Shown in pieces: positions 38,933 through 49,752 of a DNA stretch of 64,000 bases. The notes beneath the pieces were generated by a model. That model did not search any database. It was not told the DNA's origin and saw only the letters and a list, made by a program, of their open reading frames with translations. A program made the translations under genes and the position numbers. Source of the stretch: Bathymodiolus japonicus methanotrophic gill symbiont (lineage in GTDB: Bacteria; Pseudomonadota; Gammaproteobacteria; Methylococcales; Methylomonadaceae); assembly GCF_019721995.1 (NCBI RefSeq), contig NZ_BLYC01000009.1, positions 62,001 to 126,000 on the forward strand. Direction: 5' to 3'. Every line of letters begins with the position of its first letter. Position 1 is the stretch's first letter.

Positions 38933-39829
38933 ATGCATGCACCTGCGGCTTTATTTGAATCGTCTATCTCTAATCTTAAATTACGTGCGCGCGGAAAAGT
39001 GCGTGATATTTATGATGTAGACAAGCATCACCTGCTAATCGTCACTACTGATCGTTTATCGGCATTTGACGTGGTTTTACCTGACCCCATTCCAGGCAAA
39101 GGTCGGGTTCTGACATCGGTATCTAATTTCTGGTTTAACAAAATGCAGGGTATTATTCCCAATCATTTGACTGACCTTAAATTAGAGGACGTTGTTCCCG
39201 ATGCAAATGAGCGTGCACAAATCGAGGGTCGCGCCATTATTGTCAAAAAATTGCAGCCACTTCCGGTAGAAGCGATAGTACGCGGCTATTTAATTGGCTC
39301 TGGCTGGAAAGACTATCAGCAAACTGGCAGTGTCTGTGGTATTAAACTAGCCCCAGGACTACAACAGGCAGAACAATTACCTGCTGCAATTTATACACCA
39401 TCAACCAAAGCAGCGGTTGGTGATCATGATGAAAATATATCTTTTGCAGCAACCATCCACTTATTAGGCGAAGCATTAGCAACACAAGTACGGGATATTA
39501 GCCTAGAGCTTTATACCACTGCTGCTGCATACGCAAAACAGCGCGGCATTATTATTGCAGATACCAAATTTGAATTTGGCCTGGATGATAAAGGCACTCT
39601 TTATTTAATAGATGAGGCATTAACCCCTGACTCCTCACGTTTCTGGCCTGCAGATCAATACCGGCCAGGTATCAGCCCACCCAGCTTTGACAAGCAGTTT
39701 ATCCGTGATTATTTAGAAACATTAGACTGGGATAAAACTGCACCAGGACCTAAATTACCGGATGAGATTGCCGCAATCAGTAGCCAGAAATACCATGAAG
39801 CAGAGCTTAAATTAACCGCTAGCGCGTAG
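38933..39829 (+). CDS. purC: Phosphoribosylaminoimidazole-succinocarboxamide synthase
   Basis: 298 residues. [11 protein letters not shown] (about residue 18) and [20 protein letters not shown] (about 36) form the nucleotide site; [19 protein letters not shown] and [15 protein letters not shown] are conserved SAICAR-synthase segments. De novo purine synthesis. Monocistronic here, followed by a palindromic repeat. Confidence 0.95.
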   Translation: MHAPAALFESSISNLKLRARGKVRDIYDVDKHHLLIVTTDRLSAFDVVLPDPIPGKGRVLTSVSNFWFNKMQGIIPNHLTDLKLEDVVPDANERAQIEGRAIIVKKLQPLPVEAIVRGYLIGSGWKDYQQTGSVCGIKLAPGLQQAEQLPAAIYTPSTKAAVGDHDENISFAATIHLLGEALATQVRDISLELYTTAAAYAKQRGIIIADTKFEFGLDDKGTLYLIDEALTPDSSRFWPADQYRPGISPPSFDKQFIRDYLETLDWDKTAPGPKLPDEIAAISSQKYHEAELKLTASA

Positions 39830-39832
39830 GCT

Positions 39833-39945
39833 GGAATAGCGTAACGTTTTCCGGCAGTAATCCGAACGATTAAATGCGTTAGACTCCATCTAATACAACT
39901 CAATGCTGCATAAAGGGCGGAAAACGCTACGTTATACCGCCCTAC
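39833..39945. repeat. Imperfect palindromic intergenic repeat
   Basis: AATAGCGTAACGTTTTCCGG at 39833 pairs imperfectly with CGGAAAACGCTACGTTATA near 39917-39935. It lies between the convergent purC and radC and touches the radC stop. It resembles dispersed REP-type palindromes. Confidence 0.6.
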
Positions 39946-40827
39946 AATAATCCATGCTCTGCGAATGAATACGGCATACCATCACCAATAATAAAATGAT
40001 CCAGTACGCGTATATCCATTAACTGAAGTTTCCCAATAATTATTTATGGTAAAATTGAAACTATGCTACAACTATATGAAAAAATAGTCTTTTCATTCGT
40101 TTCAAATGCTATTGCCTAAGGGGAATTAAGTAGGGGTTTGCTATAAACATGGCAAAACCACCTAAAATAAACCTCGATACACCAGCATTGTGTATTTCAG
40201 CTACTCAATAATTGGGAAACTTCAGTCCATTAATGCTAAAGCATCTTTTAATTTAGCCGTAATCATCTGGTCAGCCTGACTAGGTTCGGAAATTCAGGAC
40301 GGGTGATTATGCGCAAAAATTACTGCGGCGGCATTATGCTGCAGGGCTTTTTTGACGACTTCACGGGGATAGACACTGGCACCATCAATTGTCCCGCTGA
40401 ACAATTCCTCAAATTTCAGGATATGGTGCTGATTGTCTAAAAACAGGCAGGCAAACACTTCATGCGGATAATGCCTTAACTGATTACTTAGATAAGCACC
40501 CGTCGCTTCTGGGCTGGTTAATACATCGCCATGATCCAGCTCTTCAAAAGTATGCCTTCGCGCCATTTCCAATACTGCCTGCAATTGTGCATATTTTGCA
40601 TTACCCAGCCCTTTAGCCTGAGTAAAAGTGGCACAGTCGGCCTGCATCAAGGCGCGCAAGGAGGTAAATTCAAGTAATAAATCCTGCGCTAAATCTACCG
40701 CTGATTTTCCCGGACTCCCAGTAAGCAGGAATATCGCCAATAGTTCCGCGTCGGTTAATTCTTTAGTGCCATGAGCCAATAATTTTTCTCTAGACTGCTG
40801 ATCGGCAGGCCAGTCTTTAATTCCCAT
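39942..40827 (-). pseudogene. radC: RadC-family JAMM-domain protein, nonsense mutation plus C MITE
   Basis: Starts [20 protein letters not shown] with the helix-hairpin-helix N-terminal domain, and the JAMM metalloprotease motif begins VIFAHNHPS. There the codon expected to be Gly (GGA) is TGA: HNHPS-stop-ISEPSQADQMITAKLKDALA. Beyond that, a C MITE splits LALMD and [20 protein letters not shown]. With both lesions reversed the gene is complete to TAG at 39942. Two independent hits show it is under no selection. Confidence 0.92.
40023..40225. mobile_element. C MITE copy 3 (203 bp) in radC
   Basis: Perfect 8-bp duplication TCCATTAA at 40015-40022 and 40226-40233. Inverted ends CTGAAGTTTCCCAAT. 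Confidence 0.95.
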
Positions 40828-40934
40828 ACATTGAATACATTTACTGCAACAACGTTAATTTATTGATTTAAGCATAGAAGAAAAACCCAAGTCTTGCCAT
40901 AATACCAACTTTAAATATTTCAGGGTATTTCTCA

Positions 40935-42128
40935 TTGAAGCGCATCCTCTTAGGTATCACTGGTGGTATTGCCGCATATAAGTCAGCCGAATTGCTTAGG
41001 CTATTAACCCAGCATAACTATGATGTCAGAGTCGTTATGAGCGCATCTGCGACCCAGTTTATTAGCCCGCTGACTTTTCAGGCCCTATCTGCTCACCCCG
41101 TGCACACTCAGTTGCTGGACGCGGATCAGGAAAATGCCATGGGACATATCAATCTGGCACGCTGGGCAGATCTGCTATTAATTGCCCCAGCAACAGCAAA
41201 CAGCATGGCGAAGTTCAGCCATGGGCTGGCAGATGATTTATTAAGCACTTTATATCTTGCAGTTACATGTCCGGTTTATATAGCCCCCGCAATGAACCAG
41301 GCAATGTGGCTCAAACCTGCAACGCAGGAAAATATTCAGCGCTTAAGCAGCCATGGCGTGATATTTATTGGCCCAGACCAAGGTAGTCAAGCCTGTGGGG
41401 ATGTAGGTCCCGGGCGCATGAGAGAGCCGCAAGCCATTTTGCAACATATAATGGCACAGAGTGCTCCTGCCCTTTTACAAGGAAAAAACGTCCTGATTAC
41501 AGCAGGCCCCACCCGTGAACGATTAGACCCAGTACGCTATATTAGTAATCACAGCTCTGGAAAAATGGGTTATGCATTGGCAGAGCAGGCACAACGTCTC
41601 GGTGCACAAGTTACTCTGATCAGTGGCCCGGTTGCACTTTCGGCGCCAAGGCATGTTAATACCATTTTAATAGAGAGCGCCGCCGATATGTATAACGCTG
41701 TCATGCAGCATATTATCGGACAAGATATTATGATTGCCGCTGCTGCCGTCGCGGATTACACCCCAGAAAATGTACAGCCGGAAAAAATCAAAAAACAAAA
41801 TGAGCAAACTGAACTAAACTTAGTCAAAACCAAAGATATCGTTGCCAGTGTAGCTAATTTAGACAATCCGCCATTTAGCGTTGGCTTTGCTGCAGAAACC
41901 CAGGATCTGAAGCACTACGCCAAAACCAAGTTAAAGCGTAAAAACCTGGATATGATTGCTGCTAACTGGGTCGGCCTGGCAGAAGGGGGCTTTGACTCTG
42001 ATCATAATGCATTACAAGTGTATTGGCAAAACGGCCAGAAAACACTCGCTATGACGGATAAACCACAGCTTGCCAGTCAGCTATTGACTTTAATTGCCGA
42101 GAGATTACATGCAAAAAATACAGCTTAA
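40935..42128 (+). CDS. coaBC: Phosphopantothenoylcysteine decarboxylase / phosphopantothenate-cysteine ligase
   Basis: 397 residues, bifunctional. The CoaC half has [16 protein letters not shown] at residue 7, the active His in [16 protein letters not shown], and the catalytic Cys in [12 protein letters not shown] (about 158). The CoaB half starts [20 protein letters not shown] with [13 protein letters not shown]. Coenzyme A synthesis from phosphopantothenate. Its stop overlaps the start of dut by 20 bp, the classical coaBC-dut pair. Confidence 0.95.
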   Translation: MKRILLGITGGIAAYKSAELLRLLTQHNYDVRVVMSASATQFISPLTFQALSAHPVHTQLLDADQENAMGHINLARWADLLLIAPATANSMAKFSHGLADDLLSTLYLAVTCPVYIAPAMNQAMWLKPATQENIQRLSSHGVIFIGPDQGSQACGDVGPGRMREPQAILQHIMAQSAPALLQGKNVLITAGPTRERLDPVRYISNHSSGKMGYALAEQAQRLGAQVTLISGPVALSAPRHVNTILIESAADMYNAVMQHIIGQDIMIAAAAVADYTPENVQPEKIKKQNEQTELNLVKTKDIVASVANLDNPPFSVGFAAETQDLKHYAKTKLKRKNLDMIAANWVGLAEGGFDSDHNALQVYWQNGQKTLAMTDKPQLASQLLTLIAERLHAKNTA

Positions 42129-42564
42129 AATACTGGACGCACGTCTGGGTAATGAAATTCCTATGCCCGCTTATGCGACTAATGGCTCTGCAGGCTTTGA
42201 TTTGCGTGCCTGTCTGCAGGCCGATACGCTTCTACAGCCAGGCGAAACAATACTAATTCCCACTGGTATCGCCCTGCATATCGATGACCCTCAGCTTGCA
42301 GCAGTTTTATTACCACGCTCTGGTCTAGGACATAAGCATGGTATCGTACTCGGCAACCTGGTCGGACTGATTGACTCTGATTACCAGGGTCAGGTATTTG
42401 TCTCCTGCTGGAATCGAAGACAGCAAGCGTTTACCATTAAAATAGCCGAACGGATTGCCCAGATGGTATTTGTACCAGTAGTACAGGCTGACTTTGAAAT
42501 AGTTACTGAATTTGAGCAATCAGAGCGTGGCGCTGGCGGCTTTGGGCATACGGGGCGTCATTAA
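42109..42564 (+). CDS. dut: Deoxyuridine 5'-triphosphate nucleotidohydrolase
   Basis: 151 residues from ATG at 42109, chosen because [14 protein letters not shown] fits the family start. The five dUTPase motifs are present: [39 protein letters not shown] and [10 protein letters not shown]. Trimeric enzyme hydrolysing dUTP to dUMP and PPi. Followed by algC as in Pseudomonas. Confidence 0.95.
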   Translation: MQKIQLKILDARLGNEIPMPAYATNGSAGFDLRACLQADTLLQPGETILIPTGIALHIDDPQLAAVLLPRSGLGHKHGIVLGNLVGLIDSDYQGQVFVSCWNRRQQAFTIKIAERIAQMVFVPVVQADFEIVTEFEQSERGAGGFGHTGRH

Positions 42565-42681
42565 CAAACGTTTAATTCATCCACTAGGAGCAGGAAGTAG
42601 AAGAGGCAAATACATTTATTATCTGCGGAACATAGCAGTCAATGAATGCTGCACTAGCTTAAACTACAGGTATCAGTATAT

Positions 42682-43725
42682 ATGGGACGTATTTTTTCTT
42701 TTATCGCCATAGCCGTTATTCTAATAACGACACTGACCGGCGCTGGTGTTTTCTATCTCGCACAAGCCCACGATGATCAGATAAAAGCTACCGCCTTAAA
42801 TGGATTAGTAAAAGGCATTGCACAAAGCATATCTACCCGCACTCAGTTATTAAGCGAAACCCTACGTAATATAGCTCAATCACCCGAGATTGTTAATACA
42901 TTGAATCGATCGGATCTGCCACGCGCTAAAGTCCAGGTGCAACAGATGAGCGCCTATTTGCCGGATGCAATGGCCTTCAGATTATTGCTACCCTCCGACA
43001 ATAAACCGGATAATTCAATTACCCCGCATATGGGCTATGCGGATTTAGACCTGGTAAAAAATACTTTTCAAAAGCCGCAACACCCTTTAATTCAAGGCGA
43101 GCAGGGCGAAAATAGTCACTTGGCAATTACCCATGGTATCGAGCAGGATGGACAGGTTATTACGGTAATTCTGGCAAGTGTCGATTTTCAAGATCTGCAA
43201 CAAAATTTTAAAATACTCACCGATGAGCAGACTTATATCGAACTGAAGCAGGCCAATGTCGTGCTATTTTCTCATGGCAAAGCGGCTCTAAAATCATCAG
43301 CAAGGCATCACGAATTCAAAGTAAAAAATACTGCCTGGACTATCTCGTATTGGTATCAGGACAGCCTTGATTTAACGCTCGCGTACACCGTTCCGGGAAT
43401 TATATTTTTTGCCGCTATTATTTCAGCTCTTACTTGCTATCTAGGCTATAGAAAATTACGCTCATTATTAATTACCGACCAGCACTCTATTCTGCAAGCT
43501 ACTAAGGATTTATTACTAGGACATGCAAATGGTAACTACCCGGTTAAGTTGAAAGTGATGGGCAGTTTTATTTCTTCCATTATTCAGTTTAAGCGAGAAA
43601 ACGACATCGCCGGCACGAATACCCCAAAAGCATTTGAGATCCACACTCAGGAAACCGATACGCCTTTTCTTGACACGCAACTAGTCGGAATTGAAGTAAA
43701 GGATGTGCAAGGCGAAGAGGCCTAA
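42682..43725 (+). CDS. Membrane sensor-like N-terminal module of AlgC-type phosphomannomutase, separated by a stop codon
   Basis: 347 residues. One N-terminal membrane helix (IAVILITTLTGAGVFYLAQA), a periplasmic domain of ~220 residues, a second helix (PGIIFFAAIISALTCYL, about residue 235), then a cytoplasmic linker. The frame continues beyond the TAA (43723-43725) without another stop for 102 bp into the phosphomannomutase domain at 43828. This fits the long AlgC form with an N-terminal membrane region seen in some gammaproteobacteria. A single base change would fuse the two. The stop may be a mutation, an error, or a natural split. Confidence 0.75.
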   Translation: MGRIFSFIAIAVILITTLTGAGVFYLAQAHDDQIKATALNGLVKGIAQSISTRTQLLSETLRNIAQSPEIVNTLNRSDLPRAKVQVQQMSAYLPDAMAFRLLLPSDNKPDNSITPHMGYADLDLVKNTFQKPQHPLIQGEQGENSHLAITHGIEQDGQVITVILASVDFQDLQQNFKILTDEQTYIELKQANVVLFSHGKAALKSSARHHEFKVKNTAWTISYWYQDSLDLTLAYTVPGIIFFAAIISALTCYLGYRKLRSLLITDQHSILQATKDLLLGHANGNYPVKLKVMGSFISSIIQFKRENDIAGTNTPKAFEIHTQETDTPFLDTQLVGIEVKDVQGEEA

Positions 43726-44029
43726 GCCATCATTTCGCTACCTGAATTTACCCATAAAAAGCCCTGCACAAACACTAAAATTGAACCGACTTTAAGCCCT
43801 CTGCCCAAAACCGAACAAGCCGTTGCAGTGAAAAAATCCAGTCCAACGGATGTTATTTTTCGCGCTTATGATATCCGCGGTATCGTTGATAAAACGCTGA
43901 CTACAGAGATTATCTACGATATAGGCCGGGCTCTAGGCAGCGAAGCAGTAGATAAAGGCATTAAAACTCTTGTTACTGCCAAAGATGGTCGCATATCCAG
44001 CCCAGACTTTAGTAAGGTTCTGGCAGATG

Positions 44030-45561
44030 CATCAGTGCTCCCCTATCAATTGAGGCCGTGAAACTAACCTCGCCACAAGAGAGCTCATAAAGCACTGTAA
44101 AGACATTCCTGTTATTATTGCGTTTTGAACTGCCCGAATGGTATACGAGCTGATACGAGATATTCTTGCCTAGAAAAATAATGGATTCACAAAACGATCT
44201 CGTTTTTGAGCCTGTTGCTGCCTTATCTCCAGAGCCTCGCTATATTTTTTATCCGATGGATGAATCAATTCTGGCAGTTGTGTTTTTGAAATCTCTTCAA
44301 ACACGCGCATTAAATTATAGCTCATTGCAGTCAGGCGCATTTGATTTTCAAGTGAGCGGGTATTGGAAGACCAAGCTTTAGTTTCCTTGAAATTACTTTT
44401 AGTGTTATTGAATGTCTTTTCAATCGTCCATCGCTTGAAATACAGCATGGCAATGGTTCCATGGTTAATAGTCATTGGCAAGGTTGTCACAAACCGGTGA
44501 AGTTTTCCGGTTTCTGGATCACGGTAATCCACCACGTTAAATTTGATGCCCTTGTTTTCGTACACACTGTATGCTTCAACCCCTGTATTGATCTCATGGC
44601 GGGAGTCAAAAGGGATAGACTCAACCAGAGTCGCAATTGAATTTTCTTTTAGCATTGAAATCATGTAATTAGCATGTCGTTTCTGCCGATCCCACCAGAC
44701 AAAGTCGGTGACGGCTTTATCGTAGACATAGAGATGTTTCTGAGAGCTGTTATTTCCCTTGTTTTGCTTTTCAATATGATCTCGTAACACAGGTATTTCT
44801 TGATGTCTCTGAGTTCCGTTTGTCACCAGACAAAGAAATCTGAGAAACCCACTTCTGAGATTCAACGCGTAAATCCCCCCGGCTGCATAAACTTTCCCTT
44901 GCTGTTTTTTTCAGTATGGCAGGCATGATCAATAAAATGTCCATCCGCTGCTTCTATGGTGTATTCGTCAAGTTCCGGGAATGCTTTAAGATAATCAATG
45001 CCTTACGATAGCAGTGTTTCAGCGTGAAGATGATAGCTCTGCTGTTCAAATGCCTCAAGCATACTTGTTCGTCTATGCGACTTCAGTGATTTAAAATACG
45101 TTGAGTGGGGAAGCCGCTGGCCATAAATCTGTTCATTGGTTTGGAGGAAATGGCGACCACTATCGACTACACTGATACAGCGTAATAACCCAAGGCGAAT
45201 AAAGTCGATATCCTTCAACTCTGGGCATGAACGAGCCCACAAAGGATGACGCTCTGCTAACAGGGCACGTTCCATACTTTCATTGCAGTGTTGGTGAATA
45301 TGTTCAGAGAGTGGTAGGTCTTTAAGCATGGGTGATATCCGTTTATGAGGTGATTAAAACGGAAATTTTTAGAAAATTTTTTCGGCAATTGCAAGCTTTA
45401 TTTGAAATTATTTGTTGTTTCTTTACGGTGCCTACAGAGTGTCTATTTGCTGTTATAAGTGATTAAAATCAAAAAGATGGAAATATTCGAGTGGTGCTAC
45501 CTTCAGGTAGGTTATAGGCTGCTTTGTTTAGGTACTTCTTCTTTCAATGGGAACACTGATG
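44030..45561 (-). mobile_element. IS-B copy 5 in algC, transposase dead
   Basis: CATCAGTGCTCCC (one mismatch) at 44030 to GGGAACACTGATG at 45561. The transposase is broken by a stop near 44170 (CTAG for CTGG) and by a change near 45003. No 8-bp duplication is seen because the right end abuts a C-MITE remnant instead of algC. Confidence 0.9.
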
Positions 45562-45644
45562 ATAAACATGGCAAAACCACCTAAAATAAACCTCGATACA
45601 CCAGCATTGTGTATTTCAGCTACTCAATAATTGGGAAACTTCAG
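45562..45644. mobile_element. C MITE remnant (83 bp) between IS-B and algC
   Basis: The right-hand part of a C MITE, from ATAAACATGG to the terminal CTTCAG. The junction with IS-B (GATG|ATAAAC) is identical to the one at 62190/62191. Confidence 0.9.
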
Positions 45645-46284
45645 TATTAAACTTGCCCGCGGCTTAAAAGTAGTGATCGATGCAGGCAATGGTGTTGCCG
45701 GTAAAATAGCGCCAATATTATTTAGAACCCTGGGCTGTGAAGTGGTTGAGTTGTTTTGCAACATAGATGGTACTTTTCCAAATCACCACCCCGATCCGAG
45801 TAATCCTAAAAACCTGGTTGATTTAATTGCAGCAGTTGAAAAGCATCAGGCCGATGTGGGACTTGCTTTTGATGGAGATCGAGACCGACTGGGTGTCGTG
45901 GATAGCTATGGAAAAATTATTTGGCCAGATCGGCAAATGATGCTGTTTAGCAAATTTATTCTGGCTAAAAAACCCGGAGCTGAAATTATCTATGATGTAA
46001 AGTGTAGCCGTAATTTACCAGCGCAAATAATAAGAAATGGCGGCACACCCACTATCTGGAAAACCGGGCACTCGCTGATGAAAGCCAAGCTTAAGGAAAA
46101 TAACGCTATTTTTGCAGGAGAAATGAGTGGTCATCTGTTTTTTAATGACCGCTGGTTTGGCTTTGATGATGGCTTATATTCTGCAGCACGGCTAGTTGAA
46201 ATACTGGCGACAGAAACACGCACCAGTGCCATGGTTTTTGCCGAATTTCCTGATAGCCCTAATACACCGGAATTAAGCATAGAC

Positions 46285-47975
46285 GTAACTACTCAGCGAA
46301 GCTGAGTAGTTCAATGAAATTATAAAGCAAATTCAGGTAACTTTCCCTCAAAGACCAAGGTCATTGCCTGAGTTGCACTTAGACCTTGTTTACGGCACGT
46401 TGATAAATACCCTCTGACACGACAAAATATCTCTGCACCCTTGGTACTACGAAAGCAGCCGGATATTTTCTGTTGAACCTTGGCCATCCGAATCGAATTT
46501 TCTGCGGCATTATTGGTAAATGGCACCCAGGTATTTGTCATGAAGCGCAAGACATCCTCTTCATAATTAATCAGCCTTTCCAGTAAGTTTCTAGCTTTAC
46601 TGCGTTTTATTCGCTCCCGTTTTACTTCTTTAGGCTTATCGGGTGGTGGGCATTCGATCTCCGCTTTGCCAAGTAATTCTCTGTATTCTACCTTCCATTT
46701 TTCTGCTTCTTTATGTAGTAGCATGCCACCTGCTTCATTGACGGCATCATTCATTTTTTCAAGTAGTCGTTTCATTTCAAGCGCCCACTCCTGTTTATCC
46801 TGCTCCCAGGCGCGCGTTAATTCCCTCAAATGATGTGCATTACAAAGCGAATGAGTACAATCATATTTATAGTAGGGCTTCCAATGATCATGACATAAAA
46901 TCCCATGAAAATGGGGTAAAATACCAATGTCATTCATTGCCTCTGTGCCACGTTTGGCATGGGGAAAGAAGTGTGTCCACTGAACATTGGAGGCCCCATG
47001 TAGCCAATGGCGCTTACCATTAATATTAATGCCTGTTTCATCCGCATGAATGCACGCTGATTCGACTAAGTGTTCTTTACTGATAGTTTCAAACCCAGCC
47101 AACTTCTCATAGGCCAGTTCATTGAAATTATAGATAGAGCCTTCACTAATCGGCATACCTAATTGATCAGCGAAATACTCCTGTATTCGGTTGTAGGGCA
47201 ATAACTGATATTGCGAAAGATAAACCACATGGGCTTTTATCCCATTACCATATTGCGCAGCCTTAGTAACCTCATCTGGAAAAGGAGCGATAAAACACTG
47301 ACCTTTTCCATTTATCAACCGTTGCGCCTGGTATTCTGTCACTACCCTTGAGATATCAATATCGAATACCTGGCGTGTTTCAAAGCCATCTGCCGTGTAT
47401 CGCCCTTTTGGCAAGGTACGGCGATCAATGGTAATGATCTCGATTTCATCCGGGTCATCTATTTTTTGAAGTGTCGTGCCGACATGCGATTTTTGTCCGC
47501 CAGAAGGCTTATCTGATTTTTTTCGATTCCCTTTTTTACGGTTTGGGATCACTTGCAGGTGGTTTACTGCTATTTTTGCTGTTCAGTGTCACTCCATTGA
47601 GTAATACCGTGACTAATAATAGAATCACTTCCAGTGCTGATTTTAGCGCAGGCGATATATCACGCTCAGTTTCAAGTAACTGTTTGGCATGACTGATTGC
47701 GGAATCAACATCGATGAAGTCTATTTTCAAAGGGTAACCTGTATTGCTTTAAGGACAGGCTTATTATCTCATGGGTTTTAAATCCCGAATTTTCCTTGTT
47801 TTAAGCGATTGTAAGGCGAATAAAAAAGTTCTTCGAGGTCGTAGATGTTTAAGGGGACATTTTGTGATGACTATAGCGATAGAAGCAATAAAGCGTGGAT
47901 TAATCGACTGTTGGGCAGTTTACTAAAAATCACAAAAACCAGACTAAAACCCTGTCAAGAACTTTTTTAATTATT
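46285..47975 (-). mobile_element. IS66-family element copy 1, 5' side truncated
   Basis: One end is GTAACTACTCAGCG at 46285, in algC. The same terminal sequence starts copy 2 at 59345. The other end is lost: the element carries an E'' repeat at 47976, which is in turn cut by a D repeat. No tnpA/tnpB partners are present, as in the single-gene IS66 subgroup. Confidence 0.85.
46320..47730 (-). pseudogene. IS66 transposase (TnpC type), frameshifted
   Basis: The N-terminal leucine-rich segment and KNSSKPPASDP lie at 47536-47730, and the rest in another frame (46320-47552). One extra C near 47545 causes the shift; copy 2 reads SDPKRKKGNRKKSDKPSGGQ without a break. Conserved features: HADETGININGKRHWLH, CNAHHLREL and TNNAAENSIRMAKV with the last catalytic Glu. 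Confidence 0.9.
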
Positions 47976-48175
47976 CAGGCGCGCCATGCTACCTCACAAC
48001 ATTCTGGGACTCCTGTCACCAACATTCATTCGCCTACGCAGCGAATGGGAGATGCCCTGGTCGCCCTGCGTCCGCCTCAACTACTCAACTACGCACAAAA
48101 CCCTGCTCAGTTAAGTCTACCTCAAATGGCTGGACGGCTATTCGGAATGCAATTCTTGCCTCCCTCGCGCGCTAC
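47976..48175 (+). mobile_element. E'' repeat copy 1, truncated (200 bp)
   Basis: Begins CAGGCGCGCC; a diverged subtype reading CACAACATTCTGGGACTCCTGT near its start. It sits in the non-coding 5' side of IS66 at the same position as in IS66 copy 2 (TTAATTATT|CAGG), so it travelled with the IS. It is cut after CGCGCTAC by D copy 6. Confidence 0.85.
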
Positions 48176-48468
48176 CGCTGAAAATCCTAGAAACGGAGCT
48201 TTAGCGAAGTGAAGATTTTTAGTCCGCGATAGCCGTAGGGCCGTTGTTTTTTCGGAGTCTGAGCGTTAGCGAAGGTGGAGACAAAATAAAAGGCCATCCG
48301 ACACGGCGTCAAGTCATTTGGAGCCTATGTTCCGACCCCTTGTTGGGTCGGGACGAGGTGACGAGGACGAATCGGGGCCGCCGGAGGCATAAGTGGTCGC
48401 GTTAAGTTTTTGCTGCTTGCTTGGGCTGGGATGCCCAAAACAAGCTTTCGCAAAAATAGCGACTCCCC
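48176..48468 (-). mobile_element. D repeat copy 6 (293 bp)
   Basis: CGCTGAAAATCC to GACTCCCC on the plus strand, missing the last two bases of the usual end. It replaces the rest of E'' and the outer end of IS66, so a deletion is associated with it. Confidence 0.85.
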
Positions 48469-48501
48469 AAACCTTTTTAACTTACTGCATTGTAGACATA
48501 A

Positions 48502-49489
<988 letters not shown>

Positions 49490-49528
49490 GCTTGGCTTAT
49501 TCATCTGTTAGCATAATTCTAAGCATAA

Positions 49529-49691
49529 TCCTAGAAAAATCAGTTGAGCGCGGAATTATAGTGCAATATATTGGTTTCACAGTGCTTTCAAAAAATCTTA
49601 GATTCACCCCTAGGTTAATAGGGTATTTTCTGGAAGTGCTATGGAATCAAGAGCTAGTGCTAGAAACCGTGAGCAACTGATTTTTCAAGGA
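49529..49691. mobile_element. F MITE copy 2 (163 bp)
   Basis: TCCTAGAAAAATCAGTTG and CAACTGATTTTTCAAGGA ends, flanked by TAA on both sides. Its inner part is related to copy 1 at 5634. Intergenic, after argB. Confidence 0.8.
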
Positions 49692-49752
49692 TAATTGTAA
49701 TCATAAGGTTTTTCACAGTTTTAAATTTTAATATTCTTGATGGCCAACACTG

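Larger units (their letters stand above)
43726..46284 (+). pseudogene. algC: Phosphomannomutase/phosphoglucomutase catalytic part, broken by IS-B and IS66
   Basis: IFRAYDIRGIVDKTLT (from about 43855) starts the catalytic domain, then the frame hits IS-B at 44030. It resumes after a C-MITE remnant at 45645 with IKLARGLKVVIDAGNGVAG, GLAFDGDRDRLGVVD (metal-binding loop) and GEMSGHLFF (sugar loop), and is cut by IS66 at 46285. About 90-100 residues, including the phosphoserine loop TASHNP, are missing in the middle, and domain 4 is missing at the end. Normal neighbours dut and argB flank it. Loss of AlgC would affect alginate/LPS/rhamnose precursor synthesis unless a paralogue exists. Confidence 0.92.
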
